Shown: piece by piece, positions 24,276-33,392 of the stretch
How positions within the stretch are numbered: the first letter of the stretch is position 1
Layout of the letters: every line of letters starts with the position of its first letter
DNA from: Alphaproteobacteria bacterium
GTDB taxonomy: Bacteria; Pseudomonadota; Alphaproteobacteria; RF32; CAG-239
Length of the DNA stretch: 48,920 bases
Assembly: GCA_016283295.1 (NCBI GenBank)
Contig: JAEEMQ010000019.1
Coordinates: 1 to 48,920 of the forward strand
Direction: 5' to 3'
The notes under the pieces: generated by a model
Database searches by the model: none
Told to the model about the DNA's origin: nothing
What the model saw: only the letters and a program-made list of their open reading frames with translations
Position numbers and translations under genes: made by a program

Positions 24276-24451
24276 TTTCTTCTCCCTCAGTTAATTATCG
24301 TGTTTGCATAAAAACGGGCGCAATTTAAGCCGTTCCTTATTTGCATAAGGTCGGAATTAAGCAGAAACCGAGATATTTGCACTCAAGCCGGTTTTAAACA
24401 GGCCGTTAAGATACAACACGATAGATAATATTGCGTAAATATAATGTATTG
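24276..24451 (-). promoter_or_regulatory. Long 5' leader of the 24275 gene
   Basis: About 175 nt between the predicted transcription start (~24451) and the GTG. It includes a perfect hairpin CCTTAT-TTGC-ATAAGG (24335-24350) and G/C-rich segments that could pair. No leader peptide with a ribosome site is apparent. A cis-acting control element is possible. Confidence 0.3.
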
Positions 24452-24457
24452 TAGTGC

Positions 24458-24486
24458 ATTATACATAAAGGGATTATATTTGTCAA
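24458..24486 (-). promoter_or_regulatory. Perfect sigma70 consensus promoter with overlapping inverted repeat
   Basis: On the minus strand, TTGACA (24486-24481), 17 bp, and TATAAT (24463-24458), both exact consensus. An inverted repeat, TATAATG (24440-24446) and CATTATA (24457-24463), overlaps the -10 box and start site, a natural place for an operator. Confidence 0.75.
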
Positions 24487-24505
24487 TAATTTTTTTGGCA
24501 AAAAA

Positions 24506-25768
24506 TCACAATTTAAAATATTTCTGTACTTGCTCAAAATCCGGATACTTGCGCAAGTTGCCGAGAAGGGTATAAGTCATCGGGCTGCTGAAGATTTGCC
24601 GCGCCGCCGCCATCACGTCATCTTTGCTTATTCCTTCGATAATATCGATGATTTCTTCCATAGAAACGAAACGGTTGTGCAACATATTGCGCCGTGCCAC
24701 CACCTCGGCCGTAGACGACGAGCTTTCGAGCGCCATCAGCATTCCGGCCTTATACTGCACTTTTACGCGGTTCAATTCAACATCGCTGACCGGCTCGTTG
24801 ACAATGCGTTTAACTTCATCCGCCACCACCGGAATATAGTTTTTGATTTCGTCGGCTTCCAAACCGGCATAAATCCCGAACAAACCGCTATGAAAATGGT
24901 TGTTGTTATATGAATAAACGCTATAAACCAGGCCGCGTTTTTCTCTGATCTCCTGGAACAAACGTGACGACATATTGCCGCCCAAAATTGTGGACATGAT
25001 GGAAACCGGATATCTTTTTTCGTTATAATAATTCGTACCCTCAAAACCCAGCAAAACCTGAGCCTGTTCGATATCGCGCTTTTTGATAAACGAACCGCCG
25101 GTATAAATCTGCTTATCTTTCACAAAATCGGTGTGCGGTTGCAATTCCGACATTCTGGCCGCGGTCATTTTTACCAACTCGTCGTGTTTTAAGTTGCCGA
25201 CGGCACAAACAATGATATTTTCCGCGGCATAGTTATGTTTCATATAGTCGCGCAAGGTTGCGGCATCAAACGAGCGGACTTTTTCGGCCGGTCCGAGAAT
25301 ACTGCGGCCGAGAGCCTGATTTTGAAAGGCGGTTTCCTGAAAATAATCAAACACGATATCATTAGGGTCGTCATTGGTTTGTTTGATTTCCTGCACCACG
25401 ACTTCGCGTTCTTTAACCAATTCGTCTTCGGCAAAACTCGGAGCCATAACCATATCGGCCAAAACATCGAGTGCCAACTCCAAATCGTTTTTGAGCATTT
25501 TGGCATAAAAAACCGTAAATTCGCGCGAGGTATAAGCATTGGTGCTGCCGCCGACATTTTCGATATCTTCGGAAATTTGCAGAGCGGTGCGTTTTTGCGT
25601 GCCTTTGAACACCATGTGCTCCAAAAAGTGCGAAATTCCGTTATTTTCCGGCTTTTCACAAGCGCTTCCGGTGTTAATCCAAATTCCGACCGAAACGGTT
25701 TCCGTTTGCGGTCTTTCTACCGAAACAACGCGTAAACCGTTATTTAACGTCGTCAAATTTACATCCAT
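24506..25768 (-). CDS. M16 family zinc protease (processing-peptidase-like)
   Basis: 420 residues, the size of a single-chain M16B protease. The inverted zinc motif HFLEH is at 47-51 (H47, E50, H51), and the third ligand E127 in VVVQEIKQ lies 76 residues after H51 as the family requires. Other matches include AYTSREFTVFYAKML, the glycine-rich YTGGSFIKKRDIEQAQVLLGFEG region and SRLFQEIREKRGLVYSV, which in mitochondrial processing peptidases lines the substrate chamber. No signal peptide is seen, so it is probably cytoplasmic, cutting unfolded peptides. It has a strong GGAGGAA ribosome site and is divergently arranged with elbB. Confidence 0.92.
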   Translation of the reverse strand: MDVNLTTLNNGLRVVSVERPQTETVSVGIWINTGSACEKPENNGISHFLEHMVFKGTQKRTALQISEDIENVGGSTNAYTSREFTVFYAKMLKNDLELALDVLADMVMAPSFAEDELVKEREVVVQEIKQTNDDPNDIVFDYFQETAFQNQALGRSILGPAEKVRSFDAATLRDYMKHNYAAENIIVCAVGNLKHDELVKMTAARMSELQPHTDFVKDKQIYTGGSFIKKRDIEQAQVLLGFEGTNYYNEKRYPVSIMSTILGGNMSSRLFQEIREKRGLVYSVYSYNNNHFHSGLFGIYAGLEADEIKNYIPVVADEVKRIVNEPVSDVELNRVKVQYKAGMLMALESSSSTAEVVARRNMLHNRFVSMEEIIDIIEGISKDDVMAAARQIFSSPMTYTLLGNLRKYPDFEQVQKYFKL

Positions 25769-25863
25769 TAAAATATTCCTCCGCTCTAAAAAAATTGATT
25801 TGACAGCATTATATTGTCTGATTAGGATAAATCAACAGAAATATTAAAAAAAGGAGTATATAA

Positions 25864-26532
25864 ATGAACAAAAATCCACATTTTGCCGTAGTTCTTTCCG
25901 GTTGCGGACGTGCCGACGGTTCGGAGATTCACGAGGCCGTGTTTGCGCTGTTGTGTGTTGAAAATATGGGGTGTACCTACCAATGTTTTGCTCCGAATAT
26001 CAATCAGGCGGCGGTAATCAATCATCTCAATAACAAGCCGATGCCGGAAACGCGTAATGTTTTGGTTGAATCGGCCCGTATCGCTCGCGGCAATATTCGG
26101 GATTTGAGTGAATTTAAGGCCGAAGACTTTGACGGGATAATCTTTCCGGGCGGCCTGGGAGCCGTTACCAACTGGTGTGATTTTGCCGCCAAAGGTACGG
26201 ATTGCGATATTAACCGCGGTATTTATAACGTTATCCGCGAATGCTACGATAAAAAGCTGGTTATCGGCGCCATGTGTATTGCTCCGGCTATGGTGGCAAT
26301 GGCTTTGGCTGATAAAAAAATTCACTTTACGCTGGGTGCGGGCGGGGCAACCGCCGAAAAAATCGAGGAACTGGGGCCGGTGCATGAAGAAGTGGGCGTA
26401 ACCGAGGTTTGTGTTGACCGCGAAAACCGCATTTGTACCACTCCGGCTTATATGCTTGCTACCAATATGACCGACGTTTGTCAGGGGGCGCAAAATTTAG
26501 TCGGAGCCATGTGTCAGCTGATTCAAGCGTAA
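25864..26532 (+). CDS. elbB: ElbB, glyoxalase-like DJ-1/PfpI superfamily protein
   Basis: 222 residues, matching ElbB throughout: VVLSGCGRADGSEIHEAV at the N-terminus, APNINQAAVINHL, the DFDGIIFPGGLGAV turn, and the nucleophile-elbow cysteine in GAMCIAPAM (about residue 140). ElbB was named for a supposed role in early isoprenoid synthesis and later shown to have weak glyoxalase activity; its true role is unsettled. A GGAG site precedes the ATG. It is a single-gene unit before the gltX promoter. Confidence 0.93.
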   Translation: MNKNPHFAVVLSGCGRADGSEIHEAVFALLCVENMGCTYQCFAPNINQAAVINHLNNKPMPETRNVLVESARIARGNIRDLSEFKAEDFDGIIFPGGLGAVTNWCDFAAKGTDCDINRGIYNVIRECYDKKLVIGAMCIAPAMVAMALADKKIHFTLGAGGATAEKIEELGPVHEEVGVTEVCVDRENRICTTPAYMLATNMTDVCQGAQNLVGAMCQLIQA

Positions 26533-26548
26533 AATATATATAAAATGC

Positions 26549-26577
26549 TTGCATTCCTTATTTTTTGCTTTTATTCT
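26549..26577 (+). promoter_or_regulatory. Promoter of gltX
   Basis: TTGCAT at 26549-26554, 17 bp, and TATTCT at 26572-26577. The predicted leader is about 30 nt with an AAGGAAG ribosome site. Confidence 0.55.
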
Positions 26578-26614
26578 GTATGGCAATCGGATATTATAAA
26601 ATAAGGAAGAAAAA

Positions 26615-28054
26615 ATGAAAACCAGAACCAGATTTGCGCCGAGCCCGACCGGATATATGCATATCGGCAATTTGCGTACGGCGCTTTACGAGTACTTAAT
26701 CGCCAAATCAGACGGCGGCGATTTTATTTTGCGTATAGAAGATACCGACCAAAAGCGCTATGTTGAAGGCGCTACCGACATTATTTACAAAACTTTGAAA
26801 CGCGTCGGTATGAATTGGGACGAAGGGCCGGATATCGGCGGCAATTACGGGCCGTATGTGCAATCGGAACGTAAACCGTTATATGCCGAATATGCTCATA
26901 AATTGGTTGAACTTGGTGGCGCACACTATTGTTTTTGCGCACAAAAAGAAGAAGATAAAGATGCTGATGAAGATACTCCGGAAGCACATATTAAATTAAA
27001 AGACCCGTGCAAGCATATTCCGCTTGAGGAGGCTAAAGCGCGTATTGCCGCCGGCGAACCGTTCGTGGTGCGCCAGAACATTAATAAGAAGGGTACGTCG
27101 ATTTTTCACGACGTGGTTTACGGCGATATTGAGATTGATTACGATGAGCTGGATGAGGGAGTTTTGCTTAAAAGTGACGGTCTGCCGACCTATAACTTTG
27201 CCAATGTTATCGACGACCATTTGATGCAGATAACTCACGTGGTGCGCGGTAATGAATATATTTCTTCAACTCCGAAATATAACCTGATTTATGAGGCTTT
27301 CGGCTGGACACCGCCGGTTTATGTTCACGTTCCGCCGGTAATGAAAGATGCCCAACATAAGCTGAGCAAACGTAACGGCGATGCTTCGTTCCAGGATTTG
27401 GTGGCCAAAGGCTATTTGCCGGAGGCAATTTTGAACTATATCGCGTTACTCGGATGGAATCCGGGAGATGAAAGGGAAATCTTTTCGCTTCAAGAACTTG
27501 AAAAATGTTTTTCAAGTGAAAGATTAAATAAATCACCGGCAATTTTTGATATTACCAAACTGACTTGGATGAACGGTTGTTATATCCGCAATCTGTCGGC
27601 CGAGGAATTTCATGAGCTGGCGTTGCCTTATTATGCGAATTTGCCGCAAACTCTTGATTTTAGGGTATTGAGTGCGGTGTTGCAGCCGCGGGTCGAAACT
27701 CTGGGACAAATTCCGGCCGAAACGGCGTTTTTGGCTGAGGTTCCGGAATATGCAAACGAACTTTACATCAATAAAAAGATGAAAACCGATACGGATATTG
27801 CCTTAAAGGCTCTGCAGCTGGTTTTGCCGGTTTTGGAAAATACGACCGAGTGGACCAACGAAAATTTGTTTGAAACCATGAAAGCGGTTGCTCAGGAAAA
27901 CGAAATGAAAAACGGGCAGATTCTCTATCCGGTGCGGATTGCGCTTTCCGGCCAGGAAACCACTCCGGGCGGCGCGACCGAACTGGCTTGCGTTTTGGGT
28001 AAAAACGAAACCTTGCAACGTATTAAAAACGCTATCAATAAACTCAATAAATAA
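26615..28054 (+). CDS. gltX: Glutamyl-tRNA synthetase
   Basis: 479 residues, class I synthetase. The HIGH motif is H16-I-G-N19 in PSPTGYMHIGNLRTALYEYL, and the KMSKS-type loop is K249-L-S-K-R253. It charges tRNA-Glu and, in bacteria without GlnRS, often tRNA-Gln for later amidation by GatCAB. Alphaproteobacteria frequently carry two GluRS genes; which one this is cannot be decided here. The C-terminal anticodon-binding part is present to the end (TTPGGATELACVLGKNETL). An EF-hand protein gene starts 9 bases downstream. Confidence 0.96.
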   Translation: MKTRTRFAPSPTGYMHIGNLRTALYEYLIAKSDGGDFILRIEDTDQKRYVEGATDIIYKTLKRVGMNWDEGPDIGGNYGPYVQSERKPLYAEYAHKLVELGGAHYCFCAQKEEDKDADEDTPEAHIKLKDPCKHIPLEEAKARIAAGEPFVVRQNINKKGTSIFHDVVYGDIEIDYDELDEGVLLKSDGLPTYNFANVIDDHLMQITHVVRGNEYISSTPKYNLIYEAFGWTPPVYVHVPPVMKDAQHKLSKRNGDASFQDLVAKGYLPEAILNYIALLGWNPGDEREIFSLQELEKCFSSERLNKSPAIFDITKLTWMNGCYIRNLSAEEFHELALPYYANLPQTLDFRVLSAVLQPRVETLGQIPAETAFLAEVPEYANELYINKKMKTDTDIALKALQLVLPVLENTTEWTNENLFETMKAVAQENEMKNGQILYPVRIALSGQETTPGGATELACVLGKNETLQRIKNAINKLNK

Positions 28055-28063
28055 GGAGGAAAA

Positions 28064-28546
28064 ATGAAATATTTGATTGTTACTTTAGCCGCTGTTTTGC
28101 TGGCATCTCCGGCCTTTGCCGACCGCGCTTCGCAAGATTTTGAGGCGACCGATATCAACGGAGACGGCTATATCACTCTTGAAGAAATTGCCGTAATCCA
28201 GGATAAATCGATGGACCAGCAAAACTCCGAGACCTTTAAGCTGTTGGATGCCGATAAAGATGGTGCGGTCGATAAAGCCGAATATGTCGAGTTTTATTCA
28301 AAAATGGCGGCGGCTCAGTCCGAAAAGGCCCCGGATTTGGATAAAAACTTCGAGGCATTGGATATTGACCACAACGGTAAATTATCCGAAGAAGAGCTGC
28401 GGACATTCCGTACCAATACCAAAGATGCCACCAATCAGACGGCAATCGACGTTATGGATGCCAACAAAGACGGCAAAGTATCGCGTGAAGAATACGATAA
28501 CTTTGTTAAGTCGATGGAAGAAATTTTCAAAGATTTTCAATATTAG
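28064..28546 (+). CDS. Periplasmic calmodulin-like protein with four EF-hands
   Basis: 160 residues. Signal peptide MKYLIVTLAAVLLASPAFA with cleavage at about 19. Four canonical 12-residue calcium loops begin at D30 (DINGDGYITLEE), D62 (DADKDGAVDKAE), D100 (DIDHNGKLSEEE) and D132 (DANKDGKVSREE); each keeps the acidic ligands at positions 1, 3, 5 and 12, except N at position 5 of the third. They are arranged as two pairs, as in calmodulin. The export signal puts it in the periplasm, where it could buffer or sense Ca2+. AGGAGG lies just upstream, only 9 bases after gltX, so translation is probably efficient and coupled to gltX transcription. Confidence 0.9.
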   Translation: MKYLIVTLAAVLLASPAFADRASQDFEATDINGDGYITLEEIAVIQDKSMDQQNSETFKLLDADKDGAVDKAEYVEFYSKMAAAQSEKAPDLDKNFEALDIDHNGKLSEEELRTFRTNTKDATNQTAIDVMDANKDGKVSREEYDNFVKSMEEIFKDFQY

Positions 28547-28561
28547 GCAGTCGCAACGTAA

Positions 28562-29947
28562 ATGTATTACAGCCTGTTTGAAATATTTTCCGTCGGTATC
28601 GGGCCGTCAAGTTCTCATACTGTCGGTCCGATGAAGGCGGCCAAGCGCTTTGCCGATAATTTGCAGGCGCAGAATTTGCTGACCGAAGTTGCGTGCCTCA
28701 AAACGCATTTATACGGATCGTTGGCGCTGACCGGTATCGGCCACGGCACTCTTAATGCCGTTGTCTACGGTTTATCCGGGCTGACGGCGGAAGATATTGA
28801 CCCGCAAACCGATTATATCGCGCAAATCAAGGAGAGCGGAAAACTTAATCTCGGCGGCCGGTATATGATAGATTTTTCGTATGACGACGATATTGTTTTG
28901 GAAAAGAAAATCTGCTTAACCGAGCACTCCAACGGCATGATGTTTACCGCTTACGATGCGTCCGGCAAAGTTTTGCTTGAAGAAACTTATTTTTCCATCG
29001 GCGGCGGCACCATCGTCCGACGCGACGAAATTTCGCGCCGTATCGACCGTCAGCCCTATGATGTGCCTTATCAGTTCGATACTTGCGCCGAATTGATGCG
29101 GATTTGCAAGCAAAATAAAATGACGATTGCCGAGCTGGTGTTGCAAAACGAAAAAAAGATTTGGGGTAAGCAGTTTTCCATAACCAGGCAGATTTTGAAA
29201 TTGGCGCAGATTATGCAGGAAAATATCGACCTCGGTATGCAGCATGAAGGCTATCTGCCGGGTGGGTTGAAGGTTAAGCGCCACGCCAAAGAAATGTATA
29301 AACGCCTGCAAAATCGCTTTAACAGCAACGATACCGATTCTCTGACGGCGATTGATTGGATAAATATCTGGGCGTTTGCCGTGGCGGAGGAAAATGCCTG
29401 CGGCGGACGGATGGTAACCGCTCCGACCATGGGCTCTGCCGGCCTGATTCCGGCGGTTATGCGCTATATGGCTCGCTACGGCAAATTCCTCAATGATACC
29501 GAAAAGAAAAATGCTTCAATTACCTTTTTAGCCACGGCATCGGCCATTTGCAGCCTGTATCGCACCAATGCTTCTATTTCCGGCGCCGAAGTCGGTTGTC
29601 AGGGCGAGGTAGGGGTGGCTTGCTCGATGGCAGCCGGCGGTTTGGCGGCGGCTTTCGGCGGCAATAACGCGCAAATCGAAAATGCGGCGGAAATCGCGAT
29701 GGAGCATAATCTCGGCCTGACTTGCGACCCGATTAACGGCTTGGTGCAAGTGCCGTGTATCGAGCGTAATGCCATGGGCGCGATTAAGGCGGTTAATGCC
29801 GCGCGTCTGGCTTTGCAACGCACCGGCACGCATATCGTGAGCCTGGACAGCATTATCAAAACCATGTACGAAACCGGCCTGAGCTTAAATCAGGATTATA
29901 AAGAAACCTCCCTGGCAGGTATTGCCAAGAATGCGATGAATTGCTAA
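28562..29947 (+). CDS. sdaA: L-serine ammonia-lyase (serine deaminase), iron-sulfur type
   Basis: 461 residues, single-chain SdaA with the beta domain ([15 protein letters not shown], residues 10-24) followed by the alpha domain. Key parts include the HNGMMF-type loop (HSNGMMFTA), [18 protein letters not shown], the cysteine in [26 protein letters not shown] and the [18 protein letters not shown] segment; the conserved cysteines bind a [4Fe-4S] cluster. It converts L-serine to pyruvate and ammonia. The ATG lies 15 bases after the EF-hand gene with no obvious ribosome site. It is likely the last gene of a gltX-EF-hand-sdaA transcript. Confidence 0.95.
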   Translation: MYYSLFEIFSVGIGPSSSHTVGPMKAAKRFADNLQAQNLLTEVACLKTHLYGSLALTGIGHGTLNAVVYGLSGLTAEDIDPQTDYIAQIKESGKLNLGGRYMIDFSYDDDIVLEKKICLTEHSNGMMFTAYDASGKVLLEETYFSIGGGTIVRRDEISRRIDRQPYDVPYQFDTCAELMRICKQNKMTIAELVLQNEKKIWGKQFSITRQILKLAQIMQENIDLGMQHEGYLPGGLKVKRHAKEMYKRLQNRFNSNDTDSLTAIDWINIWAFAVAEENACGGRMVTAPTMGSAGLIPAVMRYMARYGKFLNDTEKKNASITFLATASAICSLYRTNASISGAEVGCQGEVGVACSMAAGGLAAAFGGNNAQIENAAEIAMEHNLGLTCDPINGLVQVPCIERNAMGAIKAVNAARLALQRTGTHIVSLDSIIKTMYETGLSLNQDYKETSLAGIAKNAMNC

Positions 29948-30020
29948 AAACGGCTGCTCTTTAATCATATTTTTACTTTGTGGCAGATATAATGCGCTCA
30001 AACAAACAAAGGAGCAGGCT

Positions 30021-31088
30021 ATGTCGCGAGCTGAAGATATTTTTGAAAAGCTGATTTATTTCGGCGAAGATGCGTTGGATGAGTTTATTCGCAGTCGCCA
30101 AACCGAGGAGCTGTTTATGGATTTTAAGCAGGCCTCGTCCACCGGCAAACACGGTTGGTCTTTGAGCCCGGATGATCGGCGCAATTTAGCCAAATGTATT
30201 TCCGGCTTCGGCAACTCCGAGGGCGGGGTAATCGTCTGGGGCGTGGAATGTTCGCGCGATATAGATATCGGCGATGTGGCCAAGGCTAAAGTCAAGGTCA
30301 AGAACGTGCATCGCTTTATGAGCTGGGTAGAAAGCGCCATCTCCGGCTGCACCATTCCGAGCCACAACCGGGTACGCAACCATATTATTTGCGAAGATAA
30401 AAACGGCGACGGCTATCTGGCAACCTATATCCCTAAGTCGGAAATCGCGCCGCTGATGACCACCGTCGGCAACACCATGTATATCCGCTCCGGTTCCAAC
30501 AATGTGCCGGCACCTTATGCGGTAATTGCCGGAATGTTCGGTCGTCGTCCGCAGCCTAATGTGTCGCTGGAGTTGGAAAACCGCAGTTTGGAAGTGGTGG
30601 AAAACGACGAAGAAGACATACTGTATCCGAAAACCATCGATACCCCGCCGCAAAAATACGTTAAAATCGGCTTTGACGTGCATTGTATCAACGACAGCAA
30701 CGCCATCGCGCGCGAGCTGTATTTGACTTGCACCACCGATAACACCGGCGGCGAATATAACCGCGTGCGTTTTTCCGATTATAACATGACGGCGAATATG
30801 CTCGGTCTGGAGGGACACCTTAACCTGATTACCAAGCCGGAGTTGCGTCTGCCGCCGCGCGGAATTATGAAGTTTGCGCATATTGAGATTGTGCTTTCGG
30901 AGTTTATTGAAGATGATCTGTTGATTAACGGGGTTATCGGTGCCGACGGGGCAATGCCTAAATCCTTCCGCATTTACGGGGCAAAGAATAATCTGCGCTC
31001 GTTTGTGGCGAAGGTTTTGCGTTCGGAAGACAGTTCCGATTTGTTGCTCAATGAATTTTTCAGCGAATTTTTGAAGGAAGTCGAATGA
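30021..31088 (+). CDS. AlbA_2 (Schlafen-type) domain protein
   Basis: 355 residues. The N-terminal 180 residues match the AlbA_2/Slfn DNA- or RNA-binding domain (PF04326): [14 protein letters not shown], the [21 protein letters not shown] core, and a later [12 protein letters not shown]. The rest (about 190-355) is beta-rich with no named domain and lacks the AAA+ or winged-helix modules often attached to AlbA_2. Proteins of this class are found as regulators and as parts of phage-defence or RNA-cleaving systems; which applies is unknown. It has a good AAAGGAG site, a TATAAT -10 box at 29988-29993 with only a weak -35, and its stop overlaps the rnhA start (ATGA at 31085-31088). Confidence 0.8.
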   Translation: MSRAEDIFEKLIYFGEDALDEFIRSRQTEELFMDFKQASSTGKHGWSLSPDDRRNLAKCISGFGNSEGGVIVWGVECSRDIDIGDVAKAKVKVKNVHRFMSWVESAISGCTIPSHNRVRNHIICEDKNGDGYLATYIPKSEIAPLMTTVGNTMYIRSGSNNVPAPYAVIAGMFGRRPQPNVSLELENRSLEVVENDEEDILYPKTIDTPPQKYVKIGFDVHCINDSNAIARELYLTCTTDNTGGEYNRVRFSDYNMTANMLGLEGHLNLITKPELRLPPRGIMKFAHIEIVLSEFIEDDLLINGVIGADGAMPKSFRIYGAKNNLRSFVAKVLRSEDSSDLLLNEFFSEFLKEVE

Positions 31089-31531
31089 CGGCACGAGTGG
31101 AAATTTTTACGGACGGTGCTTGTTCCGGTAATCCCGGAGCCGGCGGTTGGGGCGCGATTCTGCGCTATAAGGACGTAGAAAAAGAATTAAGCGGCGGCGA
31201 AGAGAATACCACCAACAACCGGATGGAGCTGATGGCGGTAATATCGGCGCTGAGTGCTTTGAAGAAAACCTGCAATATTTCGCTGTATACCGACAGCCAG
31301 TATGTGATGAAAGGTATTACCGAGTGGATGGTAAACTGGAAGCAAAACGGCTGGCATACGGCGCATAAAAAGCAGGAAGTTAAAAATATCGACCTGTGGC
31401 AACAGCTCGACGAGCTGGTAAATAAGCACGAAATTCGCTGGGTGTGGGTAAAAGGGCATAACGGCCATGCCGAAAACGAGCGTTGCGACGCACTTGCCCG
31501 CGCAGAAGTGGAAAAAATCAAAGCTATATAA
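31085..31531 (+). CDS. rnhA: Ribonuclease HI
   Basis: 148 residues with the full catalytic set: D10 ([12 protein letters not shown]), E48 (NNRMELMAV), D70 (YTDSQYV), H125 ([14 protein letters not shown]) and D135. The basic protrusion region is present ([18 protein letters not shown], within residues 85-102). It degrades RNA in RNA-DNA hybrids, removing R-loops and primers. The start overlaps the AlbA_2 gene by four bases, so translation is coupled. It converges with tadA across 12 bases. Confidence 0.96.
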   Translation: MTARVEIFTDGACSGNPGAGGWGAILRYKDVEKELSGGEENTTNNRMELMAVISALSALKKTCNISLYTDSQYVMKGITEWMVNWKQNGWHTAHKKQEVKNIDLWQQLDELVNKHEIRWVWVKGHNGHAENERCDALARAEVEKIKAI

Positions 31532-31543
31532 ATTTTTGCTGTA

Positions 31544-31996
31544 TCAACGTTTGGCTTTGAAGAATTCTTTGAGCAAAGCGCCGCACTCGTCGGCACAAAT
31601 TCCGCCGACAACGTTCGGACGATGGTGGCAGGTAGGGGCCTCAAAAAATTTAACCCCGCTGACAACGGCGCCGCCTTTTTCATCCGCCGCGCCGAAATAA
31701 AGGTTGCGGATGCGGGCAAACGAAATTGCCGCCGCACACATGGTACACGGCTCGAGCGTAACATACATATCCAAATCCCACAAACGGGTGGTGCCGAGCT
31801 TTTCGCAGGCGCGGCGAATGGCTAAAACTTCGGCATGCGCCGTAGCATCGGAACCGTGCGCGCTTTCGTTGGCGGCTGAGGTAATAATCTCGCCTGTGGT
31901 CGGGTTAACCACTAGCGCCGCAATCGGTACTTCGTCGTTTTGTGCCGCCTGTCGCGCCAAATTCAGCGCAATTTGCATATATTCTTCGTTAGTCAT
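31544..31996 (-). CDS. tadA: tRNA-specific adenosine deaminase TadA
   Basis: 150 residues with the cytidine-deaminase-fold zinc site H54-A-E56 and P83-C84-T-M-C87 (LEPCTMCAAA). It converts A34 to inosine in tRNA-Arg(ACG). It matches TadA in length and in the IRNLYFGAADEKGGAV segment. No clear ribosome site is seen. It is divergent from the rluB-like gene. Confidence 0.94.
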   Translation of the reverse strand: MTNEEYMQIALNLARQAAQNDEVPIAALVVNPTTGEIITSAANESAHGSDATAHAEVLAIRRACEKLGTTRLWDLDMYVTLEPCTMCAAAISFARIRNLYFGAADEKGGAVVSGVKFFEAPTCHHRPNVVGGICADECGALLKEFFKAKR

Positions 31997-32059
31997 TGTT
32001 CACTCTTTTTTTAGACTTGTCTGCTACTATAAAACATATTTATCAAAAAAGGAAGAAAA

Positions 32060-32776
32060 ATGACGGAACGGATTGCAAAATTTATGGCGCGGAGCGGAGT
32101 TTGTTCGCGAAGGCAGGCCGAGGAGCTGATTAAGCAAAAGCGGGTGACGGTTGACGGCAAACTCGTCGAAAGTCCGGCTTTTAACGTTGAGGGCAGCGAA
32201 AAAATCTTGCTCGACGGCGAAAAACTGCCGACAATCGAGCAAACGCGGCTGTGGCTGTATCATAAACCGACCGGCTTGCTGACCACTCACAGAGATACGG
32301 AAAATCGTCCGACGGTGTTTGATAATCTGCCGCCGGAAATGCCGCGGGTTATCAGTGTGGGTCGGCTTGATTTGAACTCGGAAGGTTTGCTTTTGCTGAC
32401 CAACAGCGGCGAGCTTTCGCGCAAACTGGAACTGCCGGCCAACGGTTGGAGTCGTCGCTATAAAATACGGGTGCACGGCAAAGTTGAACCGAAAAAATTG
32501 GCGGAACTGGAAAAGGGCGTGGTTATTGACGGTGTGCAATACGGTAAGGTCAAAATAGAAATGGAAAGCCAAAACGGATCCAACAGTTGGCTTTTGATTA
32601 CGCTTAACGAAGGTAAAAATCGCGAAGTGCGCAAACTGATGAAGTCAATCGGACTGGAAGTGGCACGGCTGATTCGTCTTTCTTACGGGCCGTTTCAACT
32701 CGGCAGCTTGAAAAAAGGCGAAGTAAAAGAAGTGCCGCAAAAAGTGCTTAAAGAACAACTCGGAGATAAGCTATGA
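32060..32776 (+). CDS. rluB: RluB/RsuA family 23S rRNA pseudouridine synthase
   Basis: 238 residues. An N-terminal S4 RNA-binding domain (1-60; RIAKFMARSGVCSRRQAEELI) precedes the synthase domain with catalytic D104 in SVGRLDLNSEGLLLLTN and the later NEGKNREVRKLM motif of the RluB/RluE/RsuA group. It isomerises specific uridines, most likely U2605 of 23S rRNA if a true RluB; RluE/RsuA cannot be excluded. An AAGGAAG site precedes the ATG. The stop overlaps the rsmD start by 4 bases. Confidence 0.88.
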   Translation: MTERIAKFMARSGVCSRRQAEELIKQKRVTVDGKLVESPAFNVEGSEKILLDGEKLPTIEQTRLWLYHKPTGLLTTHRDTENRPTVFDNLPPEMPRVISVGRLDLNSEGLLLLTNSGELSRKLELPANGWSRRYKIRVHGKVEPKKLAELEKGVVIDGVQYGKVKIEMESQNGSNSWLLITLNEGKNREVRKLMKSIGLEVARLIRLSYGPFQLGSLKKGEVKEVPQKVLKEQLGDKL

Positions 32777-33315
32777 GAATCGTCGGCGGAAAATATCGCG
32801 GCAAAAAATTATGGACGCCGGAAGGCAAAGAGGTCCGGCCGACCTCGGAGCGGGCACGCGAGGCGATTTTTAATATCTTATTTTCCAGACTCGGCGGCGA
32901 TTACGGCAAATTGAGTCTGCTCGACATTTTTTGCGGTACCGGCGCTTTCGGCTTTGAGGCGTTGTCGCGCGGTTTCGGCCATGTTACGTTTATCGACATT
33001 GATACGGTACCGGTCAATAAAAATGCCAAATTGTTTGCCGCCGAAAAAGAACGTTTTGATATTATAAAGGCTGATGCTACCCGTCTGCCGCGGTCGCGCC
33101 GTCAATACAATATGATTTTTGCGGATGCGCCGTATGCCAAAGGGCTTACGGAACAGGCTTTGGAGCAGTTACTTGCGCAAAATTGGCTCGGCGAGCAGGC
33201 AATTTGTGTGGTTGAGGTGCGTAAAGACGAGCTTTTTCCTCTGCCGGAAGCGTTTGAACTGCTGGATGAGCGGATTTACGGCCTGGCTCGTGTTTTATTT
33301 CTGCGTAAGCGTTAA
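32773..33315 (+). CDS. rsmD: 16S rRNA (guanine966-N2)-methyltransferase RsmD
   Basis: 180 residues. It begins MRIVGGKYRGKKL, as RsmD proteins do, followed by RPTSERAREAIFNIL, the SAM-binding motif I LLDIFCGTGAFGFEAL (49-64) and motif IV DAPY (118-121; usually DPPY/F, so Ala replaces the first Pro). It methylates G966 of 16S rRNA. Translationally coupled to the pseudouridine synthase by an ATGA overlap, giving a two-gene rRNA-modification unit. Confidence 0.94.
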   Translation: MRIVGGKYRGKKLWTPEGKEVRPTSERAREAIFNILFSRLGGDYGKLSLLDIFCGTGAFGFEALSRGFGHVTFIDIDTVPVNKNAKLFAAEKERFDIIKADATRLPRSRRQYNMIFADAPYAKGLTEQALEQLLAQNWLGEQAICVVEVRKDELFPLPEAFELLDERIYGLARVLFLRKR

Positions 33316-33332
33316 TTTTTTGTCAAAAGTTG

Positions 33333-33361
33333 TTGCTATTTGCAAAAAAGTGTGTTATATT
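33333..33361 (+). promoter_or_regulatory. Possible promoter of the large hypothetical gene
   Basis: TTGCTA at 33333-33338, 17 bp, and TATATT at 33356-33361. The predicted leader before ATG 33393 is about 25 nt and contains GGGGGG. Confidence 0.45.
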
Positions 33362-33392
33362 ACGGGCAAAGTTAAGAAAATGGGGGGTATTC

